DNA of 45,145 nt from Sandaracinus sp. (lineage in GTDB: Bacteria > Myxococcota_A > Polyangia > Polyangiales > Houyiibacteriaceae): contig PABA01000184.1 of assembly GCA_002699025.1 (NCBI GenBank), forward strand, positions 1 through 45,145, read 5' to 3'. Every line of letters starts with the position of its first letter. Position 1 is the first letter of the stretch. Shown here in pieces: positions 41,522 to 45,145 of the stretch. The position numbers and the translations under genes are program-made. The notes under the pieces were generated by a model. It was not told the origin of the DNA. It made no database searches and saw only the letters and a list, made by a program, of their open reading frames with translations.

Positions 41522-42108
41522 GGCCAGGCCCCCACCGCGCCGTGGGCGCGCAGCATGGCGAGCGTGCGCGCGAGGGGCAGCCCGACCACGTTCGACCAGC
41601 TCCCCTCGAGCCGCTCCACGAAGCCCGCCGCCACGCCCTGGACGCCGTAGCTCCCGGCCTTGTCGCGCCCCTCGCCGGTCGCCACGTAGCGCGCGATCTC
41701 GTCCTGCGTCAGCGCCCGGAACACGACCCGCGTCGTCACCGCCTGGTTCTCCAGGCTCGCGCTCCCGCGGCCGAGCGCCACCGCCGTCGTGACCTCGTGG
41801 GCCCGGCCCGAGAGGCGCTCGAGGGTCGCGCGCGCCTCCGCGTCGTCGACCGGCTTACCGAGCACGCGCCCCTCGACGACCACGACCGTATCCGCCGCCA
41901 GCACGAAGGGCCCGGCCGCCGCCTCGAGCCCGGCGCGGAGCTTCGCCTCGGCCATGCGGCGCACGTAGGCCGCCGGCGTCTCCCCCGGCCGGCCGCTCTC
42001 GTCCACGTCCGTCGGCCGCACCACCACCTCGATCCCCACCTGCGCGAGGAGGGCCCGGCGACGCGGCGAGCCGGAGGCGAGCACGAGCGGGCTGGGCTGC
42101 TCGGCCAT
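41518..42108 (-). CDS. maf: Maf-family nucleotide pyrophosphatase
   Basis: A 196-residue Maf protein, a hydrolase of non-canonical or modified nucleoside triphosphates that is linked to division control in some bacteria. Marks are LVLASGSPRRRALLAQVG, RRMAEAKLRAGL, FVLAADTVVVVEGRVLGKP and DKAGSYGVQGVAAGFVERLEGSWSNVVGLPL. Its ATG overlaps the stop of the MinD-like fusion gene by one base (TGATG), and its stop overlaps the yggS start, so three genes are linked in one transcript. Confidence 0.96.
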   Translation of the reverse strand: MAEQPSPLVLASGSPRRRALLAQVGIEVVVRPTDVDESGRPGETPAAYVRRMAEAKLRAGLEAAAGPFVLAADTVVVVEGRVLGKPVDDAEARATLERLSGRAHEVTTAVALGRGSASLENQAVTTRVVFRALTQDEIARYVATGEGRDKAGSYGVQGVAAGFVERLEGSWSNVVGLPLARTLAMLRAHGAVGAWP

Positions 42109-43793
42109 CAGAACTTCTCCCGCTCCTCGTTCCAGCGCCGGTAGCGACGCACGTAGGTGCGGCTCACGTGCTCCGGATCGAGCGAGAAGAACTTCGCGAT
42201 CTCCGTGACGAAGCCGCGCACGTAGACCGCCGCCGGGAGCTGGGCGAAGTCGTCCTCCTCGATGGCCCGGAGGAAGGCGAGGCCGATCTTCGTCTTCTGG
42301 CCCACGTCCTTGAGCGCCACGCCGCGCGACTCGCGGACGGCGCGGAGCAGGCCGCCGGTGAAGTCGGTCTCGGGGGTGATGATCGGCGGCGGCGGCGTCG
42401 GCCCCATGGGCCGCTCGTCGTCGGCGTCGCGCTCGATCTTCGGCTCGGGCGGGAACACGCTCAGCTCGTAGGGGCGTCGGCGGGCCGGATCGAGCAGCAC
42501 GTCGTGGGCCTCGTCGAGGCGCGCCCGCAGCCGCTCGAGCCCGTCCTCGTCGAAGAGCCCGTAGCAGGCCAGCGAGCCCGGCGCGTAGATCTCGCGCACG
42601 CGCTTGTAGGCGCGGCGGATCTCCTCGTCCGTGGCGCCCCGGTCCACCTCGAGCAGGTCGTGGTGCGTCGCCGGCGGCACGTGCGGGAGCGACTTCCGGC
42701 GGTGCTTGCCGGCGTCGATGGCGAGGAGGCGCCGCGCGATCTTCTCGATGTTGCGGCTCGCCTTCGTGCCCGGGCTCTCGACGAGGAGCGGCCGGCCGGC
42801 GCGGAGCGTGTTCCAGACCGTGTCGTCCGAGTCGATGTAGCCGATGTAGTCGAGGCGCACGCCGAGGCGTCGGCGCGCGACGGTCTCCATCCAGTCGCCG
42901 AGCTCGAGGTCGGCGCGGAGCCGGGTCTGGTTCACGACGAAGGGGAAGCGGAAGGACTCCATGGTCGCCCGGACCCGGGCGGCGAGCGGGTCGCTCCGCT
43001 CCTCGAGGCGCCGCGCGAGGTCGAGCGGCGGCGGCGTGTTCCCCATCTCGCGGAGCGCGGCGAGGAGCTGCCGGCGCTCCTCCGAGTCGGCGGCCGAGCG
43101 GAGGAGCTGGCGCGCGAAGACGGCGCGCACGAAGCGGTAGGTGCCGTCGATGGCCGTGGGCTCGGGGAGCGTGACGAAGACCGAGATGTCGGCTTCGAGC
43201 CAGAGATCGAGGAGCGAGCGATGGGTGCCCGCGCCGAGATCGACGACGACGTGGTCGGCGGAGAGGGAGCGGAGGCGCTCGACGAGCTTGCCGCGGCGGG
43301 CGCGGCGGCGGCGGCCGCGGGGGGGCTCGTCGATGCCGCAGTGGAGCAGGCGCAGGCCCGGGATGGGCACGTCGACGGGCTCCTCGGGATCGGGGCCCGG
43401 CTCCTCCTCGGCGCGCTCCGCGCTCGCGCTCTCCTCGGCCGGCTCCTCGCCGACCTCGAGCTCGAGCTGCTGCGTCTCGTCCTCTTCGTCTTCCTCGTAG
43501 GAGCCGTCGTCCACGCCGCGGAAGGCGGGGAGCGGGGGCACGTAGGTCGAGATGCCGCTGGGGTGGCCGACGCCGAGGAAGGAGTGGAGGTTCGCGCCGC
43601 CCGCGTCCGCGTCGGCCACGACGGCGCGGCGGCCGATGGTCGCCAGGTAGACGCCGAGGTTGGCGACGAGGAGGGTCTTGCCGACGCCCCCCTTGGCGCC
43701 GGCCACGGCCAGGACGCGCACGCCGCCGCCGCGGGCCTCCGAGGCACCCTCCTCGGCCGGCTCGCGGAAGAGCTCGAGGTCCACGTCGCTCAT
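42108..43793 (-). CDS. MinD/ParA-type ATPase fused to degenerate J-like and RodZ-type HTH domains
   Basis: A 561-residue three-part protein. Residues 25-370 are a deviant-Walker ATPase: VAGAKGGVGKTLLVANLG (Lys34, Lys39), VVADADAGGANLHSFLG, VVVDLGAGTHRSLLD, with an acidic insert of about 50 residues (95-142). Residues 376-447 look like a J-domain (HHDLLEVDRGATDEEIRRAYK, LDEAHDVLLDPARRRPYE), but the HPD is replaced by YAPGS, so Hsp70 activation is unlikely. Residues 478-550 match the RodZ/HTH_25 cytoplasmic helix-turn-helix (LLRAVRESRGVALKDVGQKTKIGLAFLRAIEEDDF, YVRGFVTEIAKFFSLDP). No membrane segment follows. The ATG at 43793 has no clear ribosome site; a TTG at 43829 is an alternative. A positioning or cytoskeleton-linked role is inferred. 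Confidence 0.9.
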   Translation of the reverse strand: MSDVDLELFREPAEEGASEARGGGVRVLAVAGAKGGVGKTLLVANLGVYLATIGRRAVVADADAGGANLHSFLGVGHPSGISTYVPPLPAFRGVDDGSYEEDEEDETQQLELEVGEEPAEESASAERAEEEPGPDPEEPVDVPIPGLRLLHCGIDEPPRGRRRRARRGKLVERLRSLSADHVVVDLGAGTHRSLLDLWLEADISVFVTLPEPTAIDGTYRFVRAVFARQLLRSAADSEERRQLLAALREMGNTPPPLDLARRLEERSDPLAARVRATMESFRFPFVVNQTRLRADLELGDWMETVARRRLGVRLDYIGYIDSDDTVWNTLRAGRPLLVESPGTKASRNIEKIARRLLAIDAGKHRRKSLPHVPPATHHDLLEVDRGATDEEIRRAYKRVREIYAPGSLACYGLFDEDGLERLRARLDEAHDVLLDPARRRPYELSVFPPEPKIERDADDERPMGPTPPPPIITPETDFTGGLLRAVRESRGVALKDVGQKTKIGLAFLRAIEEDDFAQLPAAVYVRGFVTEIAKFFSLDPEHVSRTYVRRYRRWNEEREKF

Positions 43794-43886
43794 GGGGCGG
43801 GGTATGACCAGGGCCCCCGCGCTCTGCAAGTGGCGCGGAGGGCGCCGGGCGCCGGCGCGCCGGCGCCCGCCATCGAGCTCGCGGAA

Positions 43887-44507
43887 TCAGGACGCGCGGC
43901 GGCTGCGGAGGGAGCCGAGGAAGGGCTCCCAGTCCGGGAGCGGGTCGCGCACGCCGGTGAGCTGGACGACGACCGTCCAGGTCGGGCGGACGGGCTCGCG
44001 GCGCATGCTCATGCCCGCCTCCTGAGGCGTGCGACGACCCTTCCTCAGGTTGCAGTCGCGGCAGCAGGCGACGAGGTTCTCCCAGGTGCTGCCCCCGCCG
44101 CGCGAGCGCGGGAGGACGTGGTCGATGGTGAGTGCGCTCGTCGAGCCGCAGTAGACGCAGGCGTGCCCGTCGCGCAGGAAGACGTTGCGCCGCGAGAGGC
44201 GGAGCGGCGTGCGCGGGACCCGGTTGTAGCCGCGGAGGAGCAGCAGGCGCGGAACGCGGAGGGCGCCCGTGGGCGTGCGAACGGCCTCGTCGCGCTCGCC
44301 GGGCTCGAGGGTCGACCAGTGCTCGAAGTCGTGGGGCTCGTAGTCCTCGTCCAGCGCGTGCGCGCGCCCGCCGTAGAGGAGCAGGAAGGCGTTCCGCGCC
44401 GAGGTGATGCGCACGGGTTGGTAGCTGCGGTTCAAGACGAGCACCGGGCTCGCCAGCGCGTCGCGGCGCGGGGCCGACACGCACGCGGAAACTGGAGCGG
44501 AGTCCAC
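43887..44507 (-). CDS. HNH endonuclease
   Basis: A protein of about 206 residues. It begins with the family lead-in ASPVLVLNRSYQPVRITSARNAFLLLYGG. The HNH core follows: ACVYCGSTSALTIDHVLPRSRGGGSTWENLVACCRDCN, with two CXXC pairs for zinc and the DH-N-N residues for catalysis. This type is common and chromosomal in many bacteria. The role is unknown; it is not beside a methylase. Two GTG starts fit (44507 or 44480), neither with a ribosome site. Longer readings upstream enter repeat-like sequence. Confidence 0.9.
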   Translation of the reverse strand: MDSAPVSACVSAPRRDALASPVLVLNRSYQPVRITSARNAFLLLYGGRAHALDEDYEPHDFEHWSTLEPGERDEAVRTPTGALRVPRLLLLRGYNRVPRTPLRLSRRNVFLRDGHACVYCGSTSALTIDHVLPRSRGGGSTWENLVACCRDCNLRKGRRTPQEAGMSMRREPVRPTWTVVVQLTGVRDPLPDWEPFLGSLRSRRAS

Positions 44508-45145
44508 GGACGAGAAGAGTAAGCGCAAACTCCGTGCCGGCCAACGAGGGCGCCGGAAACGCACGCGTCGTTCCCGTGACGCGCGCGGAGCCGCGCGAGC
44601 CGTGCCGGAGCGGACGGAACGCGCGGAGCTGGGCGGGAGAAGCGGCACGGATCGCGATGGAGACCACGGGCGCGAGGCCGGAGCACGCACGATACGGTGC
44701 GCGAGCGATAGCCCGAAGAGCTCGAGCCACAGCGCGAGCGCCAACCACGGCGCGAGCTCCAGCTACAGCGCGAGCCCCAGCCACAGCGCGGGAGCCCGAG
44801 CAGCAGCCACAGCGCGAGAGCCCGAGCAGCAGCCACAGCGCGAGAACGCGAGCATCACAGCTCAAGCATGAGCGCGCGACCACGCCGCGAGTCCGCACGA
44901 AGACCATCGAACGACGGCCCCAGCGACCTGCCGACCCTCGCGAGAGCAACGAGGAGCGCACCAGCCGCGAAGACTCCTCTGCCGAGGGAGTGCTCCAATC
45001 ACCAAGCCACGCCTTCGCGAAGGAGAGCGCACCAGCCGCGAGACCAACCCGCTGCGCGGGGGAGCGCCCCCATCTCCGCCCCGTAGCCCGGCCCCACGGA
45101 GCCGCCTTCGTGGACCCACGAAGAACCGACCCATGTGACGCCGCG
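44508..45145. repeat. Low-complexity intergenic sequence with short repeats
   Basis: Between about 44740 and 44860 the words CCACAGCGCGAGAGCCCGAG and CAGCGCGAGCCCCAGC recur. From about 44940 the word GAGCGCACCAGCCGCGA occurs twice, about 75 bp apart. Long frames exist on both strands, yet none resembles a protein. No RNA or clear terminator is seen up to the right edge. Confidence 0.65.

Noticed and set aside
43887-44744. Longer 285-residue start for the HNH protein
   Set aside because: The added N-terminal ~80 residues are Arg/Ser/Pro-rich and come from repeat-like DNA; family sequences begin shortly before SPVLVLNRSYQP.
44862-45134. 90-residue minus-strand frame near the right edge
   Set aside because: It is Arg/Gly/Ser-rich, overlaps short repeats, and has no ribosome site or recognisable domain.

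Overview
The window reads as a stretch of chromosome from a very GC-rich deltaproteobacterial-type bacterium, most likely a myxobacterium (Myxococcota, Polyangiales/Sandaracinus-like; this is inference). Pointers are a FrzS/AglZ-like pseudo-receiver coiled-coil protein, a Ser/Thr kinase with a Pro-rich linker and a DUF2378-like C-terminal domain, many lipoproteins with Cys-rich or cytochrome-like modules, and several families of degenerate tandem repeats between genes. There is no sign of a phage, plasmid, transposase, rRNA, tRNA or CRISPR array. One structural RNA is clear: RNase P RNA (rnpB) on the minus strand.

Layout. 1-631: degenerate ~60-bp repeats with no gene. 632-3567 (minus): TlpA-like thiol-disulfide protein, DsbA-like lipoprotein, a CXnCH cytochrome-like lipoprotein and an 84-residue small protein. 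3683-5080 (plus): family-4-like glycosyltransferase. 5317-8099 (minus): a 13-haem cytochrome translationally coupled to an outer-membrane beta-barrel candidate. 8210-8590 (minus): rnpB. 8685-9941 (plus): FGE/SUMF-fold lipoprotein, followed by a tandemly duplicated block of 48-bp repeats that carries a copy of that gene's tail. 10736-15995 (minus): glycerate 2-kinase, FrzS-like protein, then an anti-sigma/ECF sigma pair. 16156-19273 (plus): a second CXnCH lipoprotein and a Cys-rich alpha/beta-hydrolase lipoprotein. 19456-24053 (minus): DUF2378-like protein, Sir2 deacylase, Cys/Met-metabolism PLP enzyme and TPR protein. 24431-25411 (plus): GNAT acetyltransferase fused to a P-loop kinase. 25546-32368 (minus): respiratory complex I operon nuoA-B-C-D-G-H-I, lacking E, F and J-N. 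32742-36791 (plus): AGCS sodium symporter with an inserted helix-hairpin-helix segment, then the Ser/Thr kinase. 36948-44507 (minus): aminopeptidase P, a degenerate M3-like peptidase, proC, yggS, maf, a MinD/ParA-J-RodZ-type fusion, and an HNH endonuclease. 44508-45145: low-complexity repeats.

How it fits together. An envelope/redox theme recurs: complex I, the multihaem cytochrome plus barrel (a possible outer-membrane electron conduit), two cytochrome-like lipoproteins and two periplasmic thioredoxin-fold proteins. A second theme is spatial organisation and signalling: the FrzS-like protein, the MinD-J-RodZ fusion with overlapping maf and yggS, the Ser/Thr kinase and the ECF sigma/anti-sigma pair. 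The most unusual items are the MinD-J-HTH fusion, the cytochrome-barrel pair, the AGCS/HhH insertion, the inactive-looking M3 peptidase, the shared C-terminal domain of the kinase and a stand-alone protein, and the repeat families. All functional statements come from reading motifs by eye; no database search was run.
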